Assembly: GCA_905250115.1 (NCBI GenBank)
Contig: CAJNOI010000123.1
Span: 62,001-126,000, forward strand
Source of the DNA: Adineta steineri
Taxonomy: Eukaryota; Rotifera; Eurotatoria; Adinetida; Adinetidae
Length of the DNA stretch: 64,000 nt
Direction: 5' to 3'
Positions 34,516-46,540 of this stretch are shown here, piece after piece. The position numbers and the translations under genes are program-made. Below the pieces are notes generated by a model. It ran no database searches and had not been told where the DNA came from. It saw nothing but the letters and a program-made list of their open reading frames with translations. Every line of letters begins with the position of its first letter. Position 1 is the stretch's first letter.

Positions 34516-35376
34516 TCATTGATTTTTAATTGTAGATTCATCGATTAATGGTATTTGTTTACCATCACGATAGAATGCACCATTTATTAATTCATTTTGA
34601 GGAGCATTAACGACGTATAAAATAGAATCAGCACCAAATTCAGCAGGACGTGCTTCAGAAGCATGTTGAGTCATATCAGTAGAACAAAATCCTGGTGTTA
34701 CACTAGCAATAACTAAATTTTTCGTAGTAGACCATTCTCGTGCTTCGATTTGTGTAAGAGCATTCAATGCCATTTTTGTAACACCATAGACTAACACCTC
34801 TGATTTTATATTATATCCAATATTTTCAAGAGTATTTGTTTCAATTGCTGAAATAAAATCTTCAACTAATTGATCAAGTTTTTCTTTTGTTAGTGTTGAT
34901 GATATATATTTTTCTCGAAGTGTTGGAGTAATATCTTGTAATACATTAACACCAACACGACTTGATACATTAATTATTCGACCATTTTCTTGTATCATAG
35001 AAATTAAATGTTCATTTAAAATTTTAACACCATAGTAATTAGTATTGAATAATGCTCGAGCTGTATCTACTGTTATTTCTTGTGTTAAAATAGCAGCATT
35101 GTTAATGACAATATCTATTTGACCATCATATTTTTTTTTAATTTCATCAATAACACAATTAATACTATCTTGAGAAGATGTATCCAATTGTAGAACATGA
35201 ACATTAGATGGAGAATTTAATTGTATGAATGCATCTTGACCACGTTTTAAATCACGACTACCCAGTAGAATAATATCATTGTTTGATGATGAGTTTTCTA
35301 CAAGTTTTTTAACTATTAGAAAACCAATACCTCTATTTGCACCGGTAACAAGAATCACGCGTTGTTTTTCTGCCAT
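34516..35376 (-). CDS. Short-chain dehydrogenase/reductase, carbonyl reductase-like
   Basis: A 286-residue intronless gene. It has the cofactor motif TGANRGIG (residues 11-18), the NNAA motif (INNAAIL) and a serine in INVSS. The active-site tyrosine-lysine pair is YGVTK, where YxxxK is required, so the catalytic set is complete. The insert between the serine and the tyrosine (about 60 residues, with LREKYISSTLTKEKL) matches the carbonyl reductase 1 branch of classical SDRs. It should reduce carbonyls such as quinones or aldehydes with NADPH in the cytosol. No signal peptide. It shares its strand with the fusion enzyme but a 685 bp gap argues for separate promoters. Confidence 0.9.
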   Translation of the reverse strand: MAEKQRVILVTGANRGIGFLIVKKLVENSSSNNDIILLGSRDLKRGQDAFIQLNSPSNVHVLQLDTSSQDSINCVIDEIKKKYDGQIDIVINNAAILTQEITVDTARALFNTNYYGVKILNEHLISMIQENGRIINVSSRVGVNVLQDITPTLREKYISSTLTKEKLDQLVEDFISAIETNTLENIGYNIKSEVLVYGVTKMALNALTQIEAREWSTTKNLVIASVTPGFCSTDMTQHASEARPAEFGADSILYVVNAPQNELINGAFYRDGKQIPLIDESTIKNQ

Positions 35377-36470
35377 TTACATACAATAGCAATAAAAAAC
35401 AAATTGTTTGCACTTGACGAATGAAAGAATAATGATATTTCGTTAAGATATAAAATATATATACCTAAAAGAGAAATAGAATTAAAAGTATTTCGATATA
35501 TTATATTTATTATTTCTATTGATCCTAATATGAAACTCTTAGATAATAAAAGAATGAAATAAGATGAAGTTCTGTATTTTAAAATAGTTATACTGGAGTT
35601 TTGTATTTCACGAGACAAATATGTATTATTTTATATATGAACAATATGACTCATTTTGTCTTTGAAATAAAAAGTAACCTATAAAATCATTCGAGTAAAT
35701 ATATATTGTTTACTTCTTTATTAAGATGCGTAGACACGCGTTGATTAAATATACTCTTTCGAAAGAAAAAAAACAAAGAAAGAATGAATAAATGTCAGTC
35801 AACTATTTCTATGTAGACGTTATAATAAAACAAAAAAGGAAATGAAACAAAAGTAGTGAAATGCGTCTATCATATAAAATGTACTTAACTGTATTTTTTC
35901 TTTCTTCTTATACAACCTTCTAAATATTCATTGAATTATAGACAACAACGATTCTCAATAATATACGTCATATTTTTCAATTACAAATTCTATTTATTCA
36001 ATATAATCATATTAAAAATATAAACATCATGCATATATTGAATTTTAAATAAAATAAAGAAATTAATTCTAATCGAAAGAAATGTATTTCTTCAAATATG
36101 TTAAAAAACAGATTAATATTCTACAATAGAAATTTATTTGAAAAATAATGTCAAAAAAAAATAACACAGATTTATCTATTCTTTTACGCTTCTTTGATCA
36201 CTGGAATGACCATTTATAGAAATATTGTCGACTGTATGAATTCTTGATTTTTTTTCTAACACTATTCTAAGGTGGAAAGAGCTTTGATGAATTTTGTCTC
36301 ACAGCAAAACTTGAATAACAAAAAAAGACTTATCTAGCCGTTATATTTTTATCTTTTATTTTATGTAAAGAAAAGATAAAATATTTGGCTAACTTGTAAC
36401 CATTAATTATAATATTCTTTTTTTTTGTACTTTTTATTCTTTCACATTGATCGAGAAGTACATTTTGAAT
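35377..36470. other. Divergent promoter spacer (SDR / GH76)
   Basis: AT-rich, without recognised repeats or coding frames of quality. Promoters for both flanking genes should lie here. Confidence 0.45.
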
Positions 36471-37895
36471 ATGTTACGATCATGTTCTTTTACTATCATA
36501 TTAATTAATTTATTTTTTCCATCGACTTCTATGATGATAATCGATGAAAACAATTCAATAAATGAAACTCTTAATTGGGCTGAAGTAACAGCAACAAGAT
36601 TAGTTGTTTGTTATTATAATGAAACATCAGGTATATGGTTAAATGAATTAGCATGGCAATCTGGTAATACATTAGAATCACTTGCTAATTTTCTATCTCA
36701 TCTTGATTCACCTTTAAAATATGTCTTTAATAATACATTTATAAAAACTGGTATGTTTATTGGAGGTGATTGTTTTGATGATTATCAATGGTGGTTATTA
36801 GGTTGGTTACAAGCATATTCTGTTGATCAAAATATAAATTATTTACATCGTGCTGCAGATATCTATGATATAATTGTTGATAAAGCATGGAATGTAACAC
36901 AATGTTCAGGTGGAATACAATGGTGTCCTACAAATGGATATAAAAATGCTATAACGAATGAATTATTTTTATCATGTAGTATGAGATTACATCCATATGC
37001 TACAATACTTGGTAAATCATCAACATATTATCTTAATTGGGCATTAAAAGAATGGCGATGGTTTGAAAATAGTGGTATAATTAATGCTGATTATTTAATT
37101 AATGATGGATTAAATTCTAATGATAATATATGTGTAAATAATAATCAAACAACATGGACATATAATCAAGGTGTTATTTTATCTGGTTTAGCTTTATTAT
37201 ATAATGCAACAAATAATAAAACATTATTAAATATTGCACAAAATATAGCTGATGCAACAATACAAAAATTAATTTATTCAAATGGAATATTAAAAGAACC
37301 TTGTGAACCTAATTGTGATAATGATCAAAAATTATTTAAAGGAATATTTGTTCGTCATTTAAGTTATCTTCTACCATATTTAATAGATCCAATTCATATA
37401 CAAAAATATACTTTATTTTTACAACAAAATGCAATATCAGTTTCAATGACAAATCGATGTGAATTAGATGGATTATTTGGTTTATTTTGGAATAATACAT
37501 CAATTAATAATTGTGATTCAACACGTGATACCGCTACAACTTCATCTGTATTAGATTTATTTCTATCGATTGTAAATACTCAACAACAAATAACAACATC
37601 AAATTGGATATTATTAGGTATGGGAAATTGTATGGATGATCAAAATTTTAGTATGTCAAATTTTTATAAAAATGATGTTACTGAAAATATTTGTCGTACA
37701 ACGGCTGATAATGATATAGGTGCTATTGCATATGATTATGAATTAAAATGTAATGGAAATGGATTTTGTCGTATACGAACATTATCTGATCGAAGTTTAA
37801 CACCCACAGGATGGACATATGAAGTTGGTAATGCAATTACTGTTACACGTACAAATAAAATCATACTTACAAATTGTTATTTAAGAACAAATTAG
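36471..37895 (+). CDS. Glycoside hydrolase family 76 (alpha-1,6-mannanase-like), secreted
   Basis: A 474-residue intronless gene. The ATG at 36471 is chosen because the frame upstream has no ATG and this one opens a signal peptide (MLRSCSFTIILINLFF). The GH76 signs are FDDYQWWLLGWLQAY with its pair of acidic residues, the later GGIQWCP, and YKNAITNELFL, the most conserved GH76 block. A helical alpha/alpha toroid repeats follow, then a Cys-rich C-terminal 90 residues. GH76 enzymes cut alpha-1,6-mannan of fungal cell walls or act in wall biogenesis, and occur in fungi and bacteria. In a rotifer this is probably a transferred digestive enzyme for yeast or bacterial food. Many N-glycosylation sites (NET, NNT) are present. 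Confidence 0.85.
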   Translation: MLRSCSFTIILINLFFPSTSMMIIDENNSINETLNWAEVTATRLVVCYYNETSGIWLNELAWQSGNTLESLANFLSHLDSPLKYVFNNTFIKTGMFIGGDCFDDYQWWLLGWLQAYSVDQNINYLHRAADIYDIIVDKAWNVTQCSGGIQWCPTNGYKNAITNELFLSCSMRLHPYATILGKSSTYYLNWALKEWRWFENSGIINADYLINDGLNSNDNICVNNNQTTWTYNQGVILSGLALLYNATNNKTLLNIAQNIADATIQKLIYSNGILKEPCEPNCDNDQKLFKGIFVRHLSYLLPYLIDPIHIQKYTLFLQQNAISVSMTNRCELDGLFGLFWNNTSINNCDSTRDTATTSSVLDLFLSIVNTQQQITTSNWILLGMGNCMDDQNFSMSNFYKNDVTENICRTTADNDIGAIAYDYELKCNGNGFCRIRTLSDRSLTPTGWTYEVGNAITVTRTNKIILTNCYLRTN

Positions 37896-38937
37896 ATTGA
37901 ATTGTATTCATACATATTTAACTAGTATATTACATTTATAAGATTGAAATTGATTGTATTCTTCTGTATAATAAATTTTCATAGTATATAATACCGTCTT
38001 CGAAACAACGCTCGCATGGAGACTTGCTCAGCTCGTTCTCATAGACATAAGGACTTTTTTTAGAAAACTGCTCTTCATCTACAAAATGCTTCTCAATAAA
38101 AATCCTAAAAAACTAACGTCAGATTTGCGCTCCAATTATCCTTCGATCAACCTTTACTTATAAAAGAAATTTTTTTCTTAAAAGAGTGGTCTTTAGTATA
38201 AAAAAAGCGATCCTTAAAAAGTTTTAAAAAACTAGCATCAGGTTCGTATTCTTCGACCTCGACCACTCTTCGATCAAAGTTTATGAAAACCAATCGTTTT
38301 TGTTTTCAGATTAGTCTTCGATCAATGAGTGAAGTGCGGACATACAATCAAGCAGACAATTTATGTTTGCAAGACTCTTCTCTATGAAAAAGAGAATTAT
38401 GAAGATGAACATTATGCCAGTATTATTTGTGCAGATTTTTTGTGGTATAGGAATGGATATTAAATTAAAAGAGAGAAATATGATTAAATTTTTGATATCA
38501 GAACGTCATTCAACCGTTGATGGTACATAGTATGGGAGGGTATGGGTGTTAATATCAATGTCTCTCCTTTATTCCATCATCCCACACCCACACCTTCAAG
38601 ATGATCATCATTCATTAGTATTATTCTATGCTTTTTATTATTGTGTCATTGTAAAGCCTATAAATTTCTTCTTTTTTTGTATTCAAAATCATTATATTTT
38701 ATAAATTAGTTCAATTAATACTGGAACTTTATTTATTTTTACATATTATTAAACGAAAATAAACAATACAAGAATAAGTGTCACAACATATTGATTTCAC
38801 TGCGAACAATACTAACAACAATAACAATCAATAGAATAATTTCATACTCATAGATAAACAAGAATAATTTCACTTTACATAATGACATAAAAATAATTAA
38901 AATTGATTTTACTATGAAAATTGCACACAATGTAGAA
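37896..38937. other. Convergent spacer with repeat copy 3
   Basis: Holds the inverted-repeat element copy at 38021-38400 and a C-rich CCCACACCCACACC motif at 38580-38593. No gene is supported. Confidence 0.5.
38021..38400 (+). repeat. Short inverted-repeat element, copy 3 of 4 (long variant)
   Basis: Left end GACTTGCTCAGCTCGTTCTC and right end TTTGCAAGACTCTTCTCTAT match copies 1 and 4. The interior is longer (about 380 bp) and contains GAGTGAAGTGCGGACA, shared with the others. It may be the fuller form from which the shorter copies derive. Confidence 0.6.
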
Positions 38938-39957
38938 TTATTGAATAGCAGTAATTGTTCTCATTTGCATTGTGCCTTGCACAGTTCGATTGAAAGGCAT
39001 CACTGTGCTTGGTTTTCGTAAGTTTCGAATAATATTTTTCAATTGTGGAATAGAAAAAAGTAATGCTACACTCAATCCCATTTGAGATAAGCTAATTCCA
39101 ACATATGCAATTCGAGCAAGTAATGGATTCTCTTTACCTGTTATTATAAACATAAATGTAAGGACACCGGAAGGCATTCCAAGACTAAGTAATAAATTAA
39201 CAATTATTAAAATACGTCGAATAATAATTAAATCTCGAGATTGTCTTTGTTTAATTATTAATGTTTGCATATTTCCTTGTTGACGAATAAATCTTGTTAT
39301 ATACATATAAATAAATAAGATACAACAAAGTGGACACATATAACCAACAAATGCTGCCCAAAGAACACCAGGAATATTTGTGAATGATGGACAACAAAAA
39401 TAATCATTTGGTAAATATGTAACACCATTCAAAGGTATAAGAACACTTAGAAGAATAGGTATTAATATTATTATTTCTATCATTGGTAAAATTACATATA
39501 ATTTTAAAGATCGAAACCATCTATGTTGAGAATAAACAATTCGAACAAGACGATAAAATGCCTAAAATTATTTCAAAAAAAAGAATATATAACTTTTTTA
39601 ATTTCTATTCCTTCAAATTACCTGATTTAGAAAATTCCAGTATAACATACAAAACAATACGAGAGATAAATATCCTGAAAAAATACACCATGGTGAATCA
39701 AAAGATTGATTATACAAATCACCCAATATTGATCGAATATTCGTTGATATTAATATTGATGAATATATTAAAATTGTTAAATATATATTACTACAAAGAA
39801 CAACAGTTATTTTGTCTTCACGTTTGACATGATTATAATAAAGATGATATAGAATAATAAGAAAAACTATGCACGATATCAAACATGCAAATGTATTAAA
39901 GCCAAGAGAAACCGAACTAAGGATAAAACCATTGATTTTTGTTTGATCATTAATCAT
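38938..39957 (-). CDS. Rhodopsin-like 7TM receptor, two exons
   Basis: Exons are 39957-39622 and 39561-38938, phase 0, giving 319 residues. Seven hydrophobic segments are visible. The conserved cysteine after TM2 is in SPWCIFSGYL. The TM3 end reads LVRIVY in place of DRY. The second extracellular loop has CCPSFTNIPG. TM6 starts after RRILIIVNLLLSLGMPSG. The ATG at 39957 (MINDQTKINGF) is preferred because the longer frame begins with TTG. This is the chemoreceptor/FMRFamide-receptor-like group that is much expanded in bdelloids. Ligand unknown. Confidence 0.8.
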
Positions 39958-41823
39958 AATAGAAGCAATGAATATAAAGGAGAAAATGTTTCTAAACAAT
40001 AATTAAAATGGTTAAATAAATAATATAAATGTTCATAGAAGAAGCCGTATACGTAAAAATAAATTTAATTCTATTTAAAACATTATCAAATTGTATTAGT
40101 TGGATTATGTCTGGCTAATAAAAATTTGTTTTTATGACAGCTAAGATTAAAATTATGACATATCTCAAATCAGAGATCGGTAAGTCAAGTCAAATTTGAT
40201 ATGACTTGACTTGACTGATGAAAACGTCTTACTTGGCCATCTCTCCTTCAAATAAAAACAATTATTTGTTAAAAATTCCATTTAGTTTCAATGTTTTTCC
40301 TTTATCTATACTGTCGAAAGAATTTCTGTTGAAACTTTTGTGGATATTAAAATATATTTTATTTTAGTCAATCGTATATCTCAAGAAAATTTTACCTTTA
40401 GAATTAATATGAACTGAAAGTTCTATCAAACTCTATGGTGAAAGAGTATAAAGAGTTTATTTTTCTCAATAATAAATCATATGTTTGTATTATTTTAGAG
40501 CATCATTATGAAAAAAATATAGTCTATATAAAAGACTAATTAAGGTTATTATTCATTATTAGTGACATACAAAGTTGTTTAATTATGATTTGAAATAAAA
40601 TATCTCATCAAAAATGTCTGAGATAAGACTAATGATGATATTCATGTTTTAACTGGAGAGTTTTCTAATATATTATTAGTCTATGTAAACTTCTTCCTCA
40701 TTCAGACAATAATTGCCTGTCGTCTATTACAGCTTTAAGAAAATACTTATATTATTATTAGCAAAATTCAGCAATGATCTCTTGTATTAATATATATATA
40801 TAGAGAGAGAGAGAGACAGATATTTATTTGACTTTGATATAATAGTAACAGAACAAAAAAGAATTTTTTCTTTTTCTTTTATTGAAATAGTTTTCTTTAA
40901 AAAACATTCATTTTCAAATTTATTCTTTGAAGAGAATTTTTATGATAAAATTCATAATAACAAAGATAAGATTATAAATGTCTTGTGGAAGATTAATGAT
41001 TTATATTTATTAAAAATTATTAAATAAAAAAAGAATACATTCATTTGATTACAAAAACTAAATAAAACTTATAAAAAGATTTGTAGAATTTTCTATAATA
41101 ATATAAATTGCACTTGCACTCAGTTATACAAATAGGAAAAGAATTAATGATTTGTTTGTTTAACTTGTCATACAGTAAAGTGCAAAAGTGTTTGCACTGT
41201 GCATAAATGAACTTTCTGTACAAACATCTGTGGAAGTTTTTTGAAAAGAGTTTTTGAGAACTTTCTACAAGGCAGGATGTGGATGTGATTATGGTGTATG
41301 TGCTACTTATACCCACACCCTCTTGTTAATTTTGATATCGATATGTTTATATAGCATAATACATCACGATCATTCACAATGGCTTTCGATAACAATATAA
41401 CTGTCTTATATTAAATAATCAAGTTGCAAGATGTTACAATCTTTTAATATTTATATGTTGGAGATTTTTCTACATAGAATATTGAATGAACCATCGAAAA
41501 CATTTGGTTAATTAAAAAAAAAGGATTAAGCGGTAAAGAAAACAGAGTTAAAGATTTCGAAGAATATTTGAATGTGTTTATTTTCAATAAAACTTATAGT
41601 TGATATAAAAACATCGTTATTAAATAGTTTAATATATTTAAATGAATATTGTTATATATACCCATCATATCGAGATCTAATTTTCATTGATTTATAAAAT
41701 GCTGCAATCTGATTGGCTTGAACATTCTTTAAGCATTTTTATCGAGCTTATAACCCCTTCTTTCGGAAAAGGAAATAAATTCTTTATTAATAAAAAATAA
41801 AAATTAATCTTTTGTTGTATAAC
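39958..41823. other. Long intergenic stretch
   Basis: Contains a perfect-looking hairpin AAGTCAAGTCAAATTTGATATGACTTGACTT near 40184-40214, a (TA)n(GA)n tract at 40789-40816, and ACCCACACCCTC at 41311-41322. A 91-codon frame at 41041-41316 (minus) starts well but has no recognised feature and is not called. Confidence 0.45.
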
Positions 41824-43688
41824 TTATTGTAACAAACAATGTCCTGAATGACCACATTGTATAATATCACTCTTTTCTATTCTTTGTAGTTGTACATCTG
41901 TAGACTGAGTATTTAAACATACTTTAATCACCGGTTTCTGATCACCAACAATCCAAAAATGTATCCAAGATTGAGAATCTAATTTAAAAGTAAAACTATT
42001 GTTTGTCGATAAGCGATGCGACATTTTTAAAAGCCATTGATGCATTCTTTCAGGTTCATTTAAATCTGTTTGACAATTGATAATATGAAATGAAGCATGT
42101 GATAAATATTTGAATTGATCGATTAGATATATCATTTGATCATAAGTATTTATTTTCGTTATCAAACGTTCGATATTTGGAAATAGAAAAGGCAAATCGA
42201 TCTGTTTACTTTTTTTATTAGAGAACAAAAATTGTGATAAATCTAAAATCCGAATTTGTTCAAGAGGAACTATATCAAGAATTTTTGTCCAAGATAAATC
42301 ACAATCAATATTGAGATGATAGACACATGGCATTGATTGTTTTATCATTCGAAATAAATTTTTTAACGACCATGATGCTGTTGTTCGAATACATAAATAT
42401 TCTATACGTGAAACATCAATGACACTTTTATCGATATTTGGAATTAATAATGTCAATTTTTGTACATGTCTATATCGATAAGATGGTTTACAATCTGAAC
42501 CGAGTTCTAATTCAATAACATTATCATAAAGAATTCTATGTTGATCAATAGGTAATGTTGTTGCATGAGATAAAATCGTATATGAACGATATTTAATTAT
42601 TCGAGGAGCAAAATAAGGTACAGTATATAATATTGAATCATCAGGATTAAATGATACGTACCAACATCGATTTTTATGCAACCAAAATGGTGTACGAAAA
42701 TGAGCGAGAATATTTTCTTTATTCTGATCAATATTTATTATTTTAAATTTAAAATTAAATATTCTAAGCGATGGTAAATGATTTAAAATAAATATTTCCC
42801 ATTGATCACCATCGAGAAGATTCATACTTCCACCAGAAGAAACGTTAAGTTTAAGTTTTTCTAGATGTGGCATACGTGCAAGAAATCGTTCAAATAAAAG
42901 ACGTGATATTGCTCGAGCTATAAAAAAAATATTTACTCAATTCTATTTGATTACAAAATTTTCTACTTACTAAATGTTTGAATCGATAAATTTAGATGCG
43001 TAAGCGCAAGAGACATTTCTTGACGTTGTTCTGCAAAATAATCAATACCACTACAATCTGATATTAATAATGAAATTGTCAATGAAGTAAGTTTTAATGC
43101 ATCAGAAAGTATTTGACGTAATTGATGATATGAACAATAAGGTAAAATAAGAGATTGAATATGAGAAAATGATAAAGATGAAAGAAATGATTCATGGATA
43201 TAATCATCTTCAATATATTTATTCACAACAAGTCGTTTCAATTGTGATCCAATGTAACGAAGATGAGACATTGTATCGATTTCAAATGAAACTAGACTTT
43301 TTATTTCACATAAATTATCGAAGAGAGATTGACTATTATTATCAATATCAATCAATGTAAGTGCACGAAGATGAATGAATTGATTAATTGGAAAAAGTGA
43401 TAAATAGAGATGAGATTGATATGGAGTATCATTATTATCAGACAAAATCAGTGATATTATTTGATCAGGTCGAATACAGCGACAGATATGATCAAAATCT
43501 CGCTTGAGAATTGATTGAAAGTTAACATGATAATATTTATAACTTGAAATAATATTATGAACACAGGTACTGATATTATAAAATGAATAAAGAATATCGT
43601 CAGCCCAAAGATAATCAAAAATATTGTGTAGAATTTCCGCAGGTAATAAATCGAAAACAAATGTACGTTGACGGAGAGATAAACTCAT
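41824..43688 (-). CDS. F-box protein with leucine-rich repeats, two exons
   Basis: Exons are 43688-42971 and 42917-41824, phase 1, giving 604 residues. Residues 10-50 are an F-box (FDLLPAEILHNIFDYLWADD). The rest is a series of irregular leucine-rich segments such as LRALTLIDID, IQSLILPYC, LTSLTISLLI and MPHLEKLKLN. An F-box binds Skp1, so the protein should be the substrate receptor of an SCF ubiquitin ligase, with the repeats binding the target. Bdelloids have very many such genes of this layout. No membrane segment or signal peptide is seen. Confidence 0.85.
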
Positions 43689-44414
43689 TGAAAAATATCT
43701 CTATTTAAAATATTTTTCCATAGTAAATACAACCACATGTTTCCTTGATAGTCTCTGTCATGAAAGAAAATGTGGCTACATCGTTCTTTTTCTCTTCTTG
43801 ACTTTGACGAGAGAAAAAAAAACATTTTTTTTCTGTTATGGAAGAAAATAACAGAACGGAGAATTTTTCTTATCTCTCGCTACTCTGTCTAACATCAGTC
43901 TGTGACAGAAAAGAACAAAAAAACCAGCATCTTCTCATGGCATTACTCTCTTAGCACAGAAAAATACTTAGAAAAAGCAGCACGTACGAGATTTATTCTT
44001 ATGTACGATAGTCAGAATGTATCTACAAAATAATTGTTATATTCAATAATATTGACAAATGGTCTCTTTGTGTATATATTATTCAATTTTTAGAATTACA
44101 TTGGAATCGATAGATGAAAAGATTGCATTTAATATTTTTCCAATTAAAATGAATGAACAAGCGAAAAAATTCATTCTGGTCATAAGAAGTACTTTCTTTA
44201 ATATCTTATTCTAACTAAGATAATCATAAGAATTAAAACTCAAAAGTTAACAAAGATACATAGTCACCTAGAAACGACTCATTGTTAGAAAATAATATGT
44301 GTTTATTCCATATCAGTTTGCTTTATGAGACACGATTTTTCATTGCACTCACATCTGGTCATAGATAAGAATATAAATATACTTATTTTTTTTTCATTTA
44401 ATAACAAATACAAA
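43689..44414. other. Divergent promoter spacer
   Basis: CT-rich and A-rich tracts, no supported gene or repeat. Confidence 0.45.
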
Positions 44415-45173
44415 ATGCTCGTTTTGCTAATTATTTTATTGTTGTCAATAGACGTTGCACATACTCTACAATGCATAACCAATTGTTCAATTGGAAACTT
44501 TCGTTTTGATGAACCAATTAGTATTCCTGATGGTCGATGTCAACAACGTAAATCAAAATCGGACTGTACTATGAGTTTAAAATTTCTGTATCATCAGCAC
44601 ACGTATAATGCAGAATTTGATACTATTGTACTACCATCGGATTTCATTTACATTTCCTCTGGATCCTATTTGTTTTATACCATCAGTTATGAATGTTCAA
44701 AACAAACTGATTGTGTGTTGACATATGCACAAAATAGAATTAATGAAATGACTCGTCGCACCTACAATGCAAATCGTATATATGGACAACTAGCACCTTT
44801 TATACAAAATTCTACAAGACAGGGATCGATTCAGTGTTACAATACCAGAAATCAGATTATTGAATGTTCACCTTCAGAAAGTTGCTCTCTAGATTATGAT
44901 CAACGAGCAAAGAAGGTCAGATCTCGTGGTTGTTCATCTGATAAAGATCCTACTGTTTCTATGTACGATGGCAAATCATATTCATCTTTTGATGTTTCAT
45001 GTAATCGCAATTTATGCAATGATGATGCAACATTTGAACAAATCAAAACTATTTTTGTTAATAATGGTTTAACCGATGATAATGGACGACGAATTGCTGC
45101 AGGAACAAAAGAGATGGCTTCGATTTTTTTAATTCTATTACCTTTCATTTCTATCATTGTTTCTTATTTTTAA
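44415..45173 (+). CDS. Cys-rich GPI-type surface protein, paralogue of the 20371 gene
   Basis: A 252-residue intronless gene, starting at the ATG at 44415 that opens a signal peptide (MLVLLIILLLSIDVAHTLQC). The ectodomain has about 14 cysteines with blocks CITNCSIGNF, SYECSKQTDC, GSIQCYNTRNQIIEC and a closing CNRNLCNDDATF. The C-terminus is a plain hydrophobic segment without a cytoplasmic tail (MASIFLILLPFISIIVSYF), as in GPI-anchored proteins. The Cys-Asn ending resembles Ly6/uPAR domains. The frame further upstream to 44325 lacks a signal peptide at its start and is less likely. Confidence 0.72.
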   Translation: MLVLLIILLLSIDVAHTLQCITNCSIGNFRFDEPISIPDGRCQQRKSKSDCTMSLKFLYHQHTYNAEFDTIVLPSDFIYISSGSYLFYTISYECSKQTDCVLTYAQNRINEMTRRTYNANRIYGQLAPFIQNSTRQGSIQCYNTRNQIIECSPSESCSLDYDQRAKKVRSRGCSSDKDPTVSMYDGKSYSSFDVSCNRNLCNDDATFEQIKTIFVNNGLTDDNGRRIAAGTKEMASIFLILLPFISIIVSYF

Positions 45174-46540
45174 AATAAAATCATATCGAAAATAAACAAG
45201 TGCCTAGAAGAACGCAAATGTTTTCATTGTTAACTTTTTTAAAAACATGGGAAAAATGATATAGAATGAGACAATGAATGTTTTTTATGATATATTCAAT
45301 GGATCGGGAAAACTGCCTTAAGATATCACACGATGAGTTCTACATAAATCATCCTTAGTTACTGAAGCAGCTCTAGTACGATGAGTGAGACAAATATTTT
45401 TGATAATGAACAATGAAAACATCCATAGTATAGAAAAAGATTCTCGAGAATTTAAATGAGAATGATGTGGATTTGTCAAATTAAGTCTACTCATCTCAAC
45501 TATGAAATAATTAGGTACTTAGATTGAAGCTATAAAAAAAACAATTCTAGGGAAATATTTTTGAAAAAATTGACACATACTCTTTGATAAAGAATTTTTT
45601 TCTCTTCCAATTATGATAGTTACAGATGATTTTTATTAAAAATATTTTCATTGTTGAAATAATCCTATTGATAATGTAAAATAGATGCATATTTTCGTTG
45701 TTTATTAGTCTATTGGATTATCTCTAATTTGATCGAGGAAAAATCTTTAGATTTATTTCATTGAAAAAATTAGCGATATAAAGTTTATAACTATATTTTA
45801 TTTCCCCACGAGATACAATTTGCCATATTTAAAATTTGTTGAATAGATAAAATGTTCGATTAAATGAAAGTTAATTTAAAATAATTTCTCAATTATTTTT
45901 CTTTTTCATGCAATTTGATTGTTGAGAAAAAAATTGTTTTTTCTAGAAAACCTTTCAAATGATTATCTCAGAGAAAATAATGGAAGTTGACGAACTAATC
46001 ATTATAATATTATTTTATATTTGTACTAAAATTAAGAAAAGATGTTCTTAATTAGTTATTAAATTATTTTTTTTGAAAATTAAAATCTAATTATTATAGA
46101 AGCCAAATGAATTTCTTCTCATCATTTCTTTTTATTATCATATGTCTTCTATTTTTTAATCTGATATCTCTAGAACGAATGGTGGTAATAAAAACAAAAA
46201 AGACGAAGGGGACAAATTCATTAAGTCCCCATAGTATAATGAAAGATAGATTACTCGATTCAGTCAAAACATTAACTTATCCATCTAATGTTATCTAAAA
46301 TAAACAAAGAAGCTGATCGTGACAATAGAAAAAATATTCCGAAAATAACTTCATTAGTTAGATTATTTCCATTAAAATTCAATTTATAATATTGAGAGAT
46401 AAGTGAAATATCCGTGTTGATTTAAGTCAATAAATAAGTTAATTTTATTCTCCATTTTAACAATCGTATTTCACAAAAAAGAAGAATTTTTTCAAATGAC
46501 ATATAAATAAATTTAAAAAAAATCTTTGTGATTAATAATT
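45174..46540. other. Convergent spacer
   Basis: AT-rich. Apart from a possible small secreted peptide at 46107-46298, nothing is supported. Confidence 0.4.
46107..46298 (+). CDS. Possible small secreted peptide
   Basis: A 63-codon frame with ATG, a strong hydrophobic leader (FFSSFLFIIICLLFFNLISL), then a basic KTKKTKG segment and a Ser/Leu-rich end. The layout fits a short secreted or neuropeptide precursor, but hydrophobic frames are common in AT-rich DNA and there is no independent support. Confidence 0.25.
   Translation: MNFFSSFLFIIICLLFFNLISLERMVVIKTKKTKGTNSLSPHSIMKDRLLDSVKTLTYPSNVI

Noticed and set aside
41041-41316. 91-codon minus-strand frame with several cysteines
   Set aside because: Cysteines are irregular, there is no signal peptide, and the start lies in a C-rich repeat-like patch.
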